A DNA stretch of 44,935 nt from Alphaproteobacteria bacterium (GCA_030433335.1 JAUILL010000030.1:1-44935); one strand, 5' to 3'. Counted from the first letter of the stretch, positions 33,260 through 42,170 are shown. Numbers and translations: made by a program. Notes: generated from the letters alone by a model not told the origin.

Positions 33260-34440
33260 GAACGTCGGAACTTAGTCTAGGGTACATCCCGCTCGTGGAC
33301 TCTGCGCCCTTGCTCGTGGCGCAGGAAATGGGGTTTGCCGCCCAAGAGGGGCTGGATCTAAACCTCGAAAAGGCTCCGTCCTGGTCCAGCCTGCGCGACA
33401 TGGTGGCCTTTGGCCGTGTCCATGCCGCTCACATGCTCGCCCCTGTCCCGGTCGCTTTGTCGCTGGGCCTTGGGGGCGCACTGCCCCCGCTACACGCGGC
33501 GATGACCACCTCGGTCAACGGTAACGTCATTGGAGTCAGCATTTCGCTGGCGGAAAAGATGCGAAGCAACGGCGCGACGCTCGATTTCCGCGATGCGACC
33601 GGCATTGGCCACGCAATGATGAAGTCCAAGGCCGAGCGCCTGCGGATTGGCGTACCCTTCCCGTTTTCGATGCATGCAGAGCTGCTGTACTATTGGCTCA
33701 GCGCGCTGGGATACGCAGCGCCGCAGGGACTAGAGATCCGGACCGTCCCGCCGCCGCTGATGGCGAATGCCGTGGCGAGCGGAGAGATTGATGCCTTCTG
33801 CGTTGGCGAGCCGTGGGGGTCCATTGCAGTGGAGCGCGGGTATGGGGAATTGATCCTGCCCACCTCCGCGATCTGGAGTTTTGCGCCCGAAAAGATCCTC
33901 GCCATGCGCAAGGACTGGATTTCAGAGCGCCCCGAACTGGCCCAGCGGTTGACCCGTGCAGTCTGGCGCGCCGGTCGTTGGCTAGCCGACCCCGAAAGCC
34001 ACACCACAGCCACTGAAATCCTGAGCCGCAAGGACGTACTGAATGTCCCGCGAGAGGTCATTGACCGCACACTCTCCGGCCAGTTGATCGTGAACCAGCG
34101 CGGCGAAGAACGCCAAGTCCCGAACTTTATCGAGTTCCACAAAGGCGCAGCGACCTTCCCTTGGAAGTCCCAAGCCGCGTGGATCGGATACCGCATGGCG
34201 ACACGTTTGGGCTTTGAACCTTCGGGCGCGATGAGCGCGGCGCGCGACGTGTTCCGCACCGACCTTTACCGCAAGGCACTGGCTGAAACGACCGCCGCTC
34301 TGCCCGGCGCATCCGAGAAAGTGGAGGGCGCGATCAACCAACCGGAACCCGTCGCGAGCGCCAAAGGCACTTTGATTCTTGAGCGGGATCGTTTTTTTGA
34401 TGGCGCGATTTTCGACCCCTACGCCGAAGAGCGCTCATGA
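33256..34440 (+). CDS. nasS: Nitrate/nitrite sensor NasS
   Basis: A 394-residue cytoplasmic relative of the NrtA/CmpA binding proteins. It lacks a signal peptide (MRTSELSLGYIPLVDSAPLL) but keeps the ligand-fold blocks (VAQEMGFAAQEGLDLNLEKAPSWSSLRDM in part, HAAHMLAPVPVALSLG, and CVGEPWGSIAVERGYG). In Paracoccus and Azotobacter, NasS binds NasT when nitrate is absent and lets it go when nitrate or nitrite is bound. The gene order nasT-nasS and the RNA leader downstream support the same here. It shares clear motifs with the transporter protein NrtA encoded next. Confidence 0.93.
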   Translation: MRTSELSLGYIPLVDSAPLLVAQEMGFAAQEGLDLNLEKAPSWSSLRDMVAFGRVHAAHMLAPVPVALSLGLGGALPPLHAAMTTSVNGNVIGVSISLAEKMRSNGATLDFRDATGIGHAMMKSKAERLRIGVPFPFSMHAELLYYWLSALGYAAPQGLEIRTVPPPLMANAVASGEIDAFCVGEPWGSIAVERGYGELILPTSAIWSFAPEKILAMRKDWISERPELAQRLTRAVWRAGRWLADPESHTTATEILSRKDVLNVPREVIDRTLSGQLIVNQRGEERQVPNFIEFHKGAATFPWKSQAAWIGYRMATRLGFEPSGAMSAARDVFRTDLYRKALAETTAALPGASEKVEGAINQPEPVASAKGTLILERDRFFDGAIFDPYAEERS

Positions 34441-34484
34441 ATTGTGCAACTGCGGCATTCATCGGAAATAATCTGCGACAAAAG

Positions 34485-34494
34485 GGAACGTTCC
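34485..34494. promoter_or_regulatory. Palindrome upstream of the nrtA leader
   Basis: GGAACGTTCC is a perfect 10-base palindrome 38 bases before the first leader hairpin, hence close to where the promoter should be. It might be part of the promoter or an operator; the binding factor is unknown. Confidence 0.25.
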
Positions 34495-34531
34495 GGAAAT
34501 CGGGCCTTCCAGACTCATAAAACAAGCCGCA

Positions 34532-34599
34532 GTATCAGTGCAGATGCAGCAAAGACGCTACGTCTGATACAGAATTCTCCCATTGATCGGGAAAATCTT
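34532..34599 (+). promoter_or_regulatory. Dual-hairpin ANTAR (NasT) RNA target in the nrtA leader
   Basis: Two adjacent hairpins precede a terminator. Hairpin 1: GTATCAG (34532-34538) with CTGATAC (34564-34570), topped by AGC-AAAGAC-GCT, a six-base loop with A at position 1 and G at position 4. Hairpin 2: TCCC-ATTGATC-GGGA (34578-34592), extended by A/T pairs to about 34571-34599; its loop also begins with A and has G at position 4, with one extra base. A1/G4 loops are the known ANTAR recognition rule. The layout with NasT encoded just upstream fits nitrate-dependent antitermination. Confidence 0.78.
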
Positions 34600-34602
34600 T
34601 GA

Positions 34603-34664
34603 GCAAAGCCGCTCGACCCGTCGCGATCCTCCCTCGCGATGCGTGTCAGCGGCTTTTTGCGTTT
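34603..34664 (+). terminator. Leader terminator controlled by NasT
   Basis: GCAAAGCCGCT (34603-34613) pairs with AGCGGCTTTTTGC (34648-34660), enclosing an inner TCGCGA/TCGCGA stem, followed by GTTTTG. It lies 40 bases before the nrtA start codon and directly behind the ANTAR hairpins, so it is the likely termination site when nitrate is absent. Confidence 0.88.
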
Positions 34665-34704
34665 TGCCGGAATGAACGGCACCTACCAACAGAGGAAGTA
34701 AAGA

Positions 34705-36072
34705 ATGAAGAAATTCGTGATGGCCCTCGCTGCAAGCACCGCCCTGACCGGCGCGGCGTATGCACAGAGCATGGACCTCGAAAAAGACGAACTGACCTTC
34801 GGCTTCATCAAGCTGACGGACATGGCGCCCCTCGCGGTAGCATACGAACAGGGCTATTTCCTCGACGAAGGTCTCTTCGTCACTCTGGAAGCTCAGGCAA
34901 ACTGGAAAGTTCTGCTGGACGGCGTGATCGACGGCAAACTGGACGGCGCACACATGCTGGCCGGTCAGCCTCTGGCGGCGACCATCGGTTTCGGCACCGA
35001 AGCACACATCATTACCCCCTTCTCGATGGACCTGAACGGTAACGGCATCACCGTATCCAACGAAATCTGGGAACAGATGAAGCCCAATATCCCCGTTGGC
35101 GAAGACGGCAAGCCCGTTCACCCCATCAGCGCGTCGGCTCTGAAACCCGTCGTTGAAAAGTACCAGTCCGAAGGCAAGCCCTTCAACATGGGCATGGTGT
35201 TACCCGTTTCGACCCACAACTACGAACTGCGCTACTGGCTGGCCGCAGGTGGTCTGGAGCCCGGCTACTACAGCACCGACAACATCTCGGGTCAGATCGC
35301 AGCGGACGTTCTGCTGTCCGTGACCCCTCCGCCCCAGATGCCCGCGACTCTCGAGGCCGGCACCATCTACGGCTACTGCGTGGGTGAGCCCTGGAACCAG
35401 CAGGCTGTGTTCAAAGGCATCGGCGTTCCGGTCATCACCGACTACGAACTGTGGAAGAACAACCCCGAGAAGGTCTTTGGTATCACCGCCGAGTTCGCGG
35501 AAGAGAACCCCAACACCACCAAAGCGGTTGTGAAGGCTCTGATCCGCGCAGCGATGTGGCTGGACGAGAACGACAACGCCAACCGCCCCGAAGCGGTGGA
35601 AATCCTGTCGCGTCCTGAATACGTCGGCGCTGACTACGACGTGATCGCGAACTCGATGACCGGCACCTTCGAATACGAAAAAGGTGACAAGCGCGAAGTT
35701 CCCGACTTCAACGTGTTCTTCCGTTACAACGCGACCTACCCCTACTACTCGGACGCCGTCTGGTACCTGACCCAGATGCGCCGCTGGGGCCAGATCGCCG
35801 AAGGCAAGCCTGACAGCTGGTACGATGAAGTCGCGAAGTCGGTCTACAAGCCCGAGATTTACCTCGAAGCCGCCCGCGCTCTGGTCGACGAAGGTCTGGC
35901 AAACGAAGCTGACTTCCCCTGGGACAGCGACGGCTACAAAGCCGCGACCCCTGCCGAAGACATCATCGACGGCATTCCCTACGACGGCAAAGCGCCCAAC
36001 GCATACCTCGAGAGCCTGCCGATCGGCCTGAAAGGCGACCAGAAGGTCGTTGGCACCGAGATCCAAGGCTAA
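34705..36072 (+). CDS. nrtA: Nitrate ABC transporter substrate-binding protein NrtA
   Basis: A 455-residue periplasmic binding protein. The Sec signal peptide ends after AYA (near residue 20), and there is no lipobox, so unlike cyanobacterial NrtA it should be free in the periplasm. Family blocks are [53 protein letters not shown] and the C-terminal [11 protein letters not shown]. It binds nitrate (and probably nitrite) for uptake. AGAGGAAG precedes the ATG. The gene is first in the long nrt-nir-nas operon and is expressed through the leader described upstream. A strong hairpin follows. Confidence 0.94.
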   Translation: MKKFVMALAASTALTGAAYAQSMDLEKDELTFGFIKLTDMAPLAVAYEQGYFLDEGLFVTLEAQANWKVLLDGVIDGKLDGAHMLAGQPLAATIGFGTEAHIITPFSMDLNGNGITVSNEIWEQMKPNIPVGEDGKPVHPISASALKPVVEKYQSEGKPFNMGMVLPVSTHNYELRYWLAAGGLEPGYYSTDNISGQIAADVLLSVTPPPQMPATLEAGTIYGYCVGEPWNQQAVFKGIGVPVITDYELWKNNPEKVFGITAEFAEENPNTTKAVVKALIRAAMWLDENDNANRPEAVEILSRPEYVGADYDVIANSMTGTFEYEKGDKREVPDFNVFFRYNATYPYYSDAVWYLTQMRRWGQIAEGKPDSWYDEVAKSVYKPEIYLEAARALVDEGLANEADFPWDSDGYKAATPAEDIIDGIPYDGKAPNAYLESLPIGLKGDQKVVGTEIQG

Positions 36073-36084
36073 CTCCTGAAACTT

Positions 36085-36107
36085 CGGGGGGCGGCAATCG
36101 CCCCCCG
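36085..36107 (+). terminator. Stem-loop between nrtA and nrtB
   Basis: CGGGGGGCG-GCAAT-CGCCCCCCG is a perfect 9-bp G/C stem followed by CTTTTCTCC. It may be a partial terminator that keeps the binding protein in excess over the membrane parts. Confidence 0.75.
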
Positions 36108-36162
36108 CTTTTCTCCCTCTCTCCCTATTCCACCCTCTTCCGCAGCCGCAGGAGCCCCGCAT

Positions 36163-37245
36163 ATGACCATCGCCGATCCTGAGTTTGCAGCCGCACAGGC
36201 CCGCGAGGCCCGCCGCGCCAAACTCTTCACCCGCATCAATTCCGCCGACAAATGGCTGACCGTTCTGGGTCTTGGCTGGGTCACCCCGATCCTGCGTGCC
36301 GCTGCCGGTGACAACCCCCAAGCCCAAGCCAAGGAAATCTGGCGCCTGCTGGGCACACCCGTTCTGGCCATCGTGGCCTTCCTCGTGCTTTGGGGCACGC
36401 TTGCGCCGCAGGTTCAGACCTCGCTTGGTGCTATCCCCGGCCCCGTGGCCGTTTGGGAAGAAGCTGTCGTTCTGCACGAAGATGCCGAAGCCAAAGCCGC
36501 CAAGAAAGCTCAATTCGAAGAGCGTTTGGCCGCGCGTAATGAAAAACTGATCGCCGCTGGTCAGGCCGACAAAGTCAAAGTGATCGAGTACACTGGCGCA
36601 CCCAGCTACTACCAGCAGATCTGGACCTCGATCAAAACCGTCTTCTTCGGCTTCTTGCTGGCGACTGTTGTCGCTGTGCCGCTGGGGATCATGGCGGGTC
36701 TGTCGCCCTATGCGAACGCCGCGCTGAACCCGATCATCCAGATCTTCAAGCCCGTTTCCCCGCTGGCATGGCTGCCCATCGTGACCATGGTCGTCTCGGC
36801 CACATACACCACCACTGACGGCTGGTTCGACAAAGCGTTCCTGACCTCGGCCATCACCGTGACCCTGTGTTCGCTGTGGCCGACCCTGATCAACACCGCG
36901 CTCGGTGTGGCTTCGATCGACAAAGATCTGATCAACGTGTCAAAAGTTCTGAAAATGAACACCTACACCAAGATCACCAAGCTGGTTCTGCCTTCGGCTC
37001 TGCCCCTGATCTTCACCGGTCTGCGTCTGTCGCTCGGTGTGGGCTGGATGGTTCTGATCGCGGCCGAAATGCTGGCCCAGAACCCTGGTCTCGGCAAATT
37101 TGTCTGGGACGAATTCCAGAACGGCTCGTCCAGCTCGCTCGCTCGCATCATGGTTGCTGTGTTCACCATCGGCATCATCGGCTTCATGCTCGACCGTCTG
37201 ATGTACGCGATCCAGGCTGCCTTCACCTTCTCGAACAACCGGTGA
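36163..37245 (+). CDS. nrtB: Nitrate ABC transporter permease NrtB
   Basis: A 360-residue membrane permease, longer than the usual 270-280 because of a soluble N-terminus and a charged helical insert (about 103-145, AEAKAAKKAQFEERLAARN in part) between the first hydrophobic helix and the core. The core permease fold spans about 150-350 with the EAA-loop-like region DLINVSKVLKMNTYTKITKLVLP, which contacts the ATPase. It forms the channel for nitrate with the double ATPase encoded five bases downstream. Confidence 0.92.
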   Translation: MTIADPEFAAAQAREARRAKLFTRINSADKWLTVLGLGWVTPILRAAAGDNPQAQAKEIWRLLGTPVLAIVAFLVLWGTLAPQVQTSLGAIPGPVAVWEEAVVLHEDAEAKAAKKAQFEERLAARNEKLIAAGQADKVKVIEYTGAPSYYQQIWTSIKTVFFGFLLATVVAVPLGIMAGLSPYANAALNPIIQIFKPVSPLAWLPIVTMVVSATYTTTDGWFDKAFLTSAITVTLCSLWPTLINTALGVASIDKDLINVSKVLKMNTYTKITKLVLPSALPLIFTGLRLSLGVGWMVLIAAEMLAQNPGLGKFVWDEFQNGSSSSLARIMVAVFTIGIIGFMLDRLMYAIQAAFTFSNNR

Positions 37246-37250
37246 TCGAT

Positions 37251-38930
37251 ATGGCTGTCATCGAATTCAAGAACGTCACCAAAAGCTTCGGTACGGGCGA
37301 ACACGCCACCCACGTCCTGAAGAACATCAACCTGAACGTCGAAGAGGGCGAGTTCCTCGTTCTCCTCGGCTTCTCGGGCACCGGCAAGACCACCCTGATC
37401 AACCTGATGGCGGGCATCGAGATGCCCACCACCGGCGGCATCACCTACAAAGGCAAGGAAATCACCGGCCCCGGCCCCGAGCGCGGCGTGATCTTCCAGA
37501 ACTATTCGCTGATGCCTTGGCTGACCGTGCACGGCAACGTCATGCTGGCAATGGACACCGTCTTCCCGAAAATGCCCAAGGCAGAAAAGGAAGAGAAGGT
37601 TGCCCATTACATCAAGATGGTCGGCCTGAGCCACGCAACCACCCGCCGTCCCGCCGAGCTGTCGGGCGGCATGCGCCAGCGTGTGAACGTCGCCCGCGCC
37701 TTGGCAATGAACCCTGACGTTCTGCTACTGGACGAGCCTCTGTCCGCTCTGGACGCGCTGACCCGCGCGAACTTGGGCGACGAGATCGAGGCGATCTGGA
37801 ACGAGGACAAGAAGACCTGCGTTCTGATCACCAACGACGTGGACGAAGCCATCCTCCTGGCCGACCGCATCATCCCGCTGAACCCCGATGGCACCTTGGG
37901 CGACGAAGTGCGCGTTTCCATCCCTCGTCCCCGTGACCGGATGGCGATGAACCACGACGAAACCTTCAAGCAGCTGCGCATGCAGGTAACCAACTACCTG
38001 ATGGACGTCGGCATCGAAGCCAAGGTCGAAGGCACCCGCCAACTGCCCGACGTGACCCCGATCCACGGTGTTCCTTCGGCGATCAAAGAAGCCCAAGAAG
38101 GCCTGATCGAAGAGCGTTTCCTCGACTTCAGCCAGCTGCACAAAATCTACCCCACCCCCAAGGGCCCGCTCACCGTGGTCGAAGACTTTGACCTCAAGGT
38201 GAACCGCGGCGAGTTCATCAGCCTCATCGGTCACTCGGGCTGTGGTAAGTCCACCGTTCTGACCATGGCGGCTGGCCTGAACAGCATCTCCAAAGGCGCG
38301 ATCAAACTGGACGGGCGCCACGTCGAGGGTGCAGACCCCGAGCGTGCGGTGGTCTTCCAATCGCCCAACCTGTTCCCTTGGCTGACCGCCAAAGAGAACG
38401 TCGCGATCGGTGTGGACAAGGTTTACCCCCGCGCGTCTCAGGCAGAGCGTCAGGATGTGGTCGAGTACTACCTCGAGCGCGTTGGTCTGGCCGATGCGAT
38501 GGACAAAGAAGCCAGCTCCATGTCGAACGGCATGAAGCAGCGTGTTGGTATTGCACGTGCCTTTGCTCTGTCGCCCAAGCTGCTGCTGCTCGACGAACCC
38601 TTTGGCATGCTGGACTCGCTGACCCGCTGGGAACTGCAAGAAGTGCTGATGGAAGTCTGGTCGCGCACCAAGGTGACCGCGATCTGTGTGACCCACGACG
38701 TGGACGAAGCGATCCTTCTGGCTGACCGCGTGGTCATGATGACCAATGGCCCACAGGCCACCATCGGCAAGATTGTCGATGTGGATCTGCCCCGTCCCCG
38801 CACCCGCAAAGCCCTGCTCGAACACCCTGACTACTACACCTACCGTCAGGAAGTTCTCGACTTCCTCGAGGAGTACGAACACGGGGCGAAACCAAAGCCG
38901 AAGGCGCCAAAAGCCATCGCTGCGGAGTAA
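37251..38930 (+). CDS. Fused nitrate transporter ATPase (NrtC+NrtD type, two ABC domains)
   Basis: A 559-residue protein with two complete ABC ATPase domains, replacing separate NrtC and NrtD. Domain 1: Walker A GFSGTGKTT, signature LSGGMRQR, Walker B LLLDEPLSALD, but the H-loop is ITNDVDEA (Asn in place of His). Domain 2: Walker A GHSGCGKST, altered signature MSNGMKQR, Walker B LLLDEPFGMLD and normal H-loop VTHDVDEA. Both changes fall in the same composite ATP site, so one site is probably weak or inactive. Start ATG 37251 follows the nrtB stop by five bases; an upstream reading to 36867 is only an overlap with nrtB. Confidence 0.93.
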   Translation: MAVIEFKNVTKSFGTGEHATHVLKNINLNVEEGEFLVLLGFSGTGKTTLINLMAGIEMPTTGGITYKGKEITGPGPERGVIFQNYSLMPWLTVHGNVMLAMDTVFPKMPKAEKEEKVAHYIKMVGLSHATTRRPAELSGGMRQRVNVARALAMNPDVLLLDEPLSALDALTRANLGDEIEAIWNEDKKTCVLITNDVDEAILLADRIIPLNPDGTLGDEVRVSIPRPRDRMAMNHDETFKQLRMQVTNYLMDVGIEAKVEGTRQLPDVTPIHGVPSAIKEAQEGLIEERFLDFSQLHKIYPTPKGPLTVVEDFDLKVNRGEFISLIGHSGCGKSTVLTMAAGLNSISKGAIKLDGRHVEGADPERAVVFQSPNLFPWLTAKENVAIGVDKVYPRASQAERQDVVEYYLERVGLADAMDKEASSMSNGMKQRVGIARAFALSPKLLLLDEPFGMLDSLTRWELQEVLMEVWSRTKVTAICVTHDVDEAILLADRVVMMTNGPQATIGKIVDVDLPRPRTRKALLEHPDYYTYRQEVLDFLEEYEHGAKPKPKAPKAIAAE

Positions 38931-38932
38931 AA

Positions 38933-39406
38933 ATGACCCCCTTTGCCATCAGTCTCGTTGAAGAAACCTTTGCCAAGTTAGAGCCTCAGTCAGAGGAATT
39001 TGCGCGGCACTTCTACGATGACCTGTTCGCAACGGCACCCGAAGTCCGACCCTATTTCGAAGGGGTCGACATCGAAGCACAGGGCAAAAAGTTGATGGAG
39101 ACTTTGTCCTTGATGGTGAAGGGGCTCAACGACCTCGAAACGACCATCCCTTTGGTGGAAGAGCTGGCCATACGGCACGTGGAGTACGGCGTTCAGCCCG
39201 ATGACTACGACAAGGTGGGGGCCTCGCTCATGCGGTCCATCGCCCGCGCTCTGGAAGAAGAGTTCCACCAAGAGGCCGAAATGGCCTGGGATGAAACCTA
39301 CAGCACCATGGCCACGGTGATGAAAATGGCCGCCTACGAGACGAGCGGACGGGGCTTCAAGTCCAAGCGCCCCGCTGGAGAGAAACCCTTTTGGAAGTTT
39401 TGGTGA
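38933..39406 (+). CDS. Single-domain haemoglobin
   Basis: A 157-residue bacterial globin like the haem domain of flavohaemoglobin, without the reductase part. Expected residues are visible: Tyr28 (B10) in RHFYDDLF, Phe42 (CD1) in RPYFEG, Gln50 as probable E7, and proximal His82 in IRHVEYGV. It begins two bases after the nrtCD stop and overlaps nirB (TGATG), so it is made with the nitrate enzymes. A related globin, Bjgb, in the Bradyrhizobium nitrate assimilation operon removes nitric oxide made from nitrite; I infer a similar role here. Electron donor unknown. Confidence 0.92.
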   Translation: MTPFAISLVEETFAKLEPQSEEFARHFYDDLFATAPEVRPYFEGVDIEAQGKKLMETLSLMVKGLNDLETTIPLVEELAIRHVEYGVQPDDYDKVGASLMRSIARALEEEFHQEAEMAWDETYSTMATVMKMAAYETSGRGFKSKRPAGEKPFWKFW

Positions 39407-41844
39407 TGACACAAAAACTCGTTGTGATCGGTGCTGGCATGGCCTCTGGCCGCGCGCTCGAGCACCTCTTCGAGGCCGGAGCGGACTGGGATGTGACCCT
39501 GTTCAACGCCGAGCCCCGCGGGAATTATAACCGCCTGATGCTCAGCCCCGTTTTGTCGGGCGAAAAGACCTACGAAGAAATCGTCACGCATGATGAGGCG
39601 TGGTACCAGCAGCACGGTGTGGACACGCATTTCGGCACTCGCGTGACCGAAGTGGACCGTGACGCCAAGATCGTCCGCGCTGATGACGGCAGCGAAGTGC
39701 ACTACGACAAGCTGCTGTTCGCAACTGGCTCGAACCCCTTTATCATTCCCATGCCTGGTCACGATCTGGAAGGCGTCATCGCCTACCGCGATCTCGAAGA
39801 CACTGAGCGTATGATGAACATGCCTGCTGGCTCCAAAGTCGTTGTGATCGGCGGCGGTCTGTTGGGTCTGGAAGCGGCGGCTGGCATGGCGGCGCACGGC
39901 ATCGACGTCACCGTGGTGCACATCATGGGCCACCTGATGGAGCGTCAGTTGGACGAACCCGCAGGCTACCTGCTGCGCCGCGCCCTGATGGACAAGGGCA
40001 TCACCGTTAAGTGCAAGGCCAACTCCAAAGAAATTCTTGGCGAAGACGGCAAAGTCCGTGCCCTGCTGCTGGACGACGGCACCGAATTGCCCTGTGACCT
40101 GCTGGTCATGGCGGTCGGCATCCGCCCGAATACTAAACTGGGGGCAGATTGCGGTCTGGCGGTCGGTCGCGGCATCCACGTCGATGACCAGATGATCACC
40201 TCTGACCCCGACGTTCTGGCGCTTGGCGAATGTGTCGAGCACAACGGCGCGGTCTTTGGTCTGGTCGCACCGCTTTATGACCAAGCCAAGGTTGTCGCCA
40301 AAACCCTGATGGGCGAAGAGGCGGCCTTCCAGCCCCGCGAAATCTCGACCAAGCTGAAGGTCACCGGCTGCGATCTGTTCAGCGCGGGCGACTTCGCCGA
40401 GGGCACCGACCGCGAGGACATCGTGTTCCGCGACCCTGCCCGCGGCGTCTACAAGCGCGTTGTGATCAAGGACAACAAGATCATCGGCGCCGTGATGTAT
40501 GGCGACACCGCCGACGGCAACTGGTTCTACGGAATGATGAAAGACGGCACCGACATCTCGGATATGCGGGAGACGTTGATCTTTGGTCCGGCTTACCAAG
40601 GGGGCGCCTCTGTGGACCCTATGGCGGCCGTTGCAGCCTTACCGGCTGACGCAGAAATCTGCGGCTGCAACGGCATTTGTAAAGGTCAGATCGTTGACGC
40701 AATCAATGCGGGGGCCCACGACTTGGCGGGCATCCGCGCCACGACCAAGGCCAGCGCGTCCTGCGGGACCTGCACCGGATTGGTCGAACAGGTTCTAGCG
40801 GTGACTTTGGGTGACGACTTCGTCATGCCCTCTGTCCAGTCGGTGTGTGGCTGCACCGACCTGTCCCACGAGGACGTCCGCCGCCTGATCAAATCGCAGG
40901 AACTGAAATCCCAGCAGGCCGTCTGGCAGGAGTTGGGCTGGAAGACCGTGAACGGCTGCCATGTCTGCCGTCCGGCGATCAACTACTACCTGCTCGCCGA
41001 TTGGCCCGTCGAATATCAGGACGACCCGCAGTCGCGTTTTGTGAACGAACGCAACCACGCGAACATCCAGAAAGACGGCACTTATTCGGTCGTGCCGCGC
41101 ATGTGGGGCGGGATCACTACCCCCGACGAGCTGCGCGCCATCGCCGACGCCGCCGAGAAGTACAACGCCAAGACCGTCAAGGTCACCGGCGGCCAGCGGA
41201 TCGACCTGCTTGGGATCAAGAAAGAAGACCTGCCCGGCATCTGGTACGATCTGAACCAAGCTGGGATGGTTTCCGGCCACGCATATTCCAAAGGTCTGCG
41301 CACGGTGAAAACCTGTGTGGGCACGGATCACTGCCGCTTTGGCACGCAGGATTCGACTGGTCTGGGGATCAAGCTGGAAAAGGCGCTGTGGGGGTCGTGG
41401 ACTCCGCACAAGGTCAAGCTGGCTGTATCTGGCTGTCCGCGCAACTGCGCCGAGGCGACCTGCAAGGACGTCGGCATCATTTGCGTGGACTCAGGGTACG
41501 AGGTCAGCGTTGCGGGCGCGGCGGGCATGGACGTCAAGGAAACCGAATTCCTTGCCAAAGTGCCGACCGAAGAGGAAGCGCTGGAACTGACATGCGCCTT
41601 CATCCAGATCTACCGCGAGAACGCCAAGTATCTGGACCGCGCCTACAAGTGGGTCGCCAAAGTCGGCCTCGATTGGGTCAAAGAACAGGTTGTCGACGAC
41701 CTGGCCAGCCGCAAGGCGCTGGCCGAACGGTTCGAGCTGTCCCAATCCATCTACCGCAAGGATCCGTGGGCGGATTTGGCAGAGCCCCAAAAGGCCGAGC
41801 GTTTCGCCCCCGTCGCAGATTTCACCCTGGAGGCTGCAGAATGA
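39406..41844 (+). CDS. nirB: Assimilatory nitrite reductase large subunit NirB
   Basis: An 812-residue NAD(P)H-dependent enzyme reducing nitrite to ammonium in the cytoplasm. Order: FAD-binding VVIGAGMASGR, NAD-binding VVIGGGLLGLEAAAG (near 145-160), a BFD-like [2Fe-2S] domain with CGCNGICKG and SCGTC near 420-460, a second Cys-rich BFD-like part (CGCTDL...NGCHVCRP), and the sirohaem/[4Fe-4S] domain with CVGTDHCRFG (near 635) and SGCPRNCAEATC (near 678). All ligands are intact. ATG 39406 overlaps the globin stop; a TTG start 15 bases upstream is less likely. It works with NirD, encoded next. Confidence 0.95.
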   Translation: MTQKLVVIGAGMASGRALEHLFEAGADWDVTLFNAEPRGNYNRLMLSPVLSGEKTYEEIVTHDEAWYQQHGVDTHFGTRVTEVDRDAKIVRADDGSEVHYDKLLFATGSNPFIIPMPGHDLEGVIAYRDLEDTERMMNMPAGSKVVVIGGGLLGLEAAAGMAAHGIDVTVVHIMGHLMERQLDEPAGYLLRRALMDKGITVKCKANSKEILGEDGKVRALLLDDGTELPCDLLVMAVGIRPNTKLGADCGLAVGRGIHVDDQMITSDPDVLALGECVEHNGAVFGLVAPLYDQAKVVAKTLMGEEAAFQPREISTKLKVTGCDLFSAGDFAEGTDREDIVFRDPARGVYKRVVIKDNKIIGAVMYGDTADGNWFYGMMKDGTDISDMRETLIFGPAYQGGASVDPMAAVAALPADAEICGCNGICKGQIVDAINAGAHDLAGIRATTKASASCGTCTGLVEQVLAVTLGDDFVMPSVQSVCGCTDLSHEDVRRLIKSQELKSQQAVWQELGWKTVNGCHVCRPAINYYLLADWPVEYQDDPQSRFVNERNHANIQKDGTYSVVPRMWGGITTPDELRAIADAAEKYNAKTVKVTGGQRIDLLGIKKEDLPGIWYDLNQAGMVSGHAYSKGLRTVKTCVGTDHCRFGTQDSTGLGIKLEKALWGSWTPHKVKLAVSGCPRNCAEATCKDVGIICVDSGYEVSVAGAAGMDVKETEFLAKVPTEEEALELTCAFIQIYRENAKYLDRAYKWVAKVGLDWVKEQVVDDLASRKALAERFELSQSIYRKDPWADLAEPQKAERFAPVADFTLEAAE

Positions 41845-42170
41845 GCTGGACCGACATCGCCGCACTGGAAGACATCCCCGTGCGCGGCGCACGGATCGTG
41901 AAAACCCACGCGGGCTGTATCGCGGTGTTCCGCACCGACGCTGACGAGGTCTTTGCAACCTCGGACCGCTGCCCCCACAAGGGCGGCCCCCTGTCCGAGG
42001 GCATCGTCCACGGCAAATCCGTGACCTGCCCCCTGCACAACTGGGTGTTCAGTCTGGAAACCGGCGAGGCTCAGGGCGCTGACGAAGGTCAGATCGCCAC
42101 CTACCCCGCCCGCGTCGAAAATGGCCGCGTCCTCATGGACCTGAGCGAAATCAACAAGGTAGCAGCATAA
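41841..42170 (+). CDS. nirD: Nitrite reductase small subunit NirD, Rieske type
   Basis: A 109-residue Rieske [2Fe-2S] protein. Both ligand pairs are present: Cys44-Pro-His46 and Cys63-Pro-Leu-His66. Canonical enterobacterial NirD has lost the ligands, so this one is closer to ferredoxin-like NasG of Paracoccus and can carry electrons. ATG 41841 overlaps the nirB stop (ATGA) and the stop overlaps nasA (TAATG). It should assist nitrite reduction and may also pass electrons to the nitrate reductase. Confidence 0.93.
   Translation: MSWTDIAALEDIPVRGARIVKTHAGCIAVFRTDADEVFATSDRCPHKGGPLSEGIVHGKSVTCPLHNWVFSLETGEAQGADEGQIATYPARVENGRVLMDLSEINKVAA

Noticed and set aside
36867..37250. N-terminal extension of the fused ATPase back into nrtB
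   Set aside because: The extra 128 residues are the frame-shifted shadow of the nrtB C-terminus; the ABC domain starts naturally at ATG 37251.
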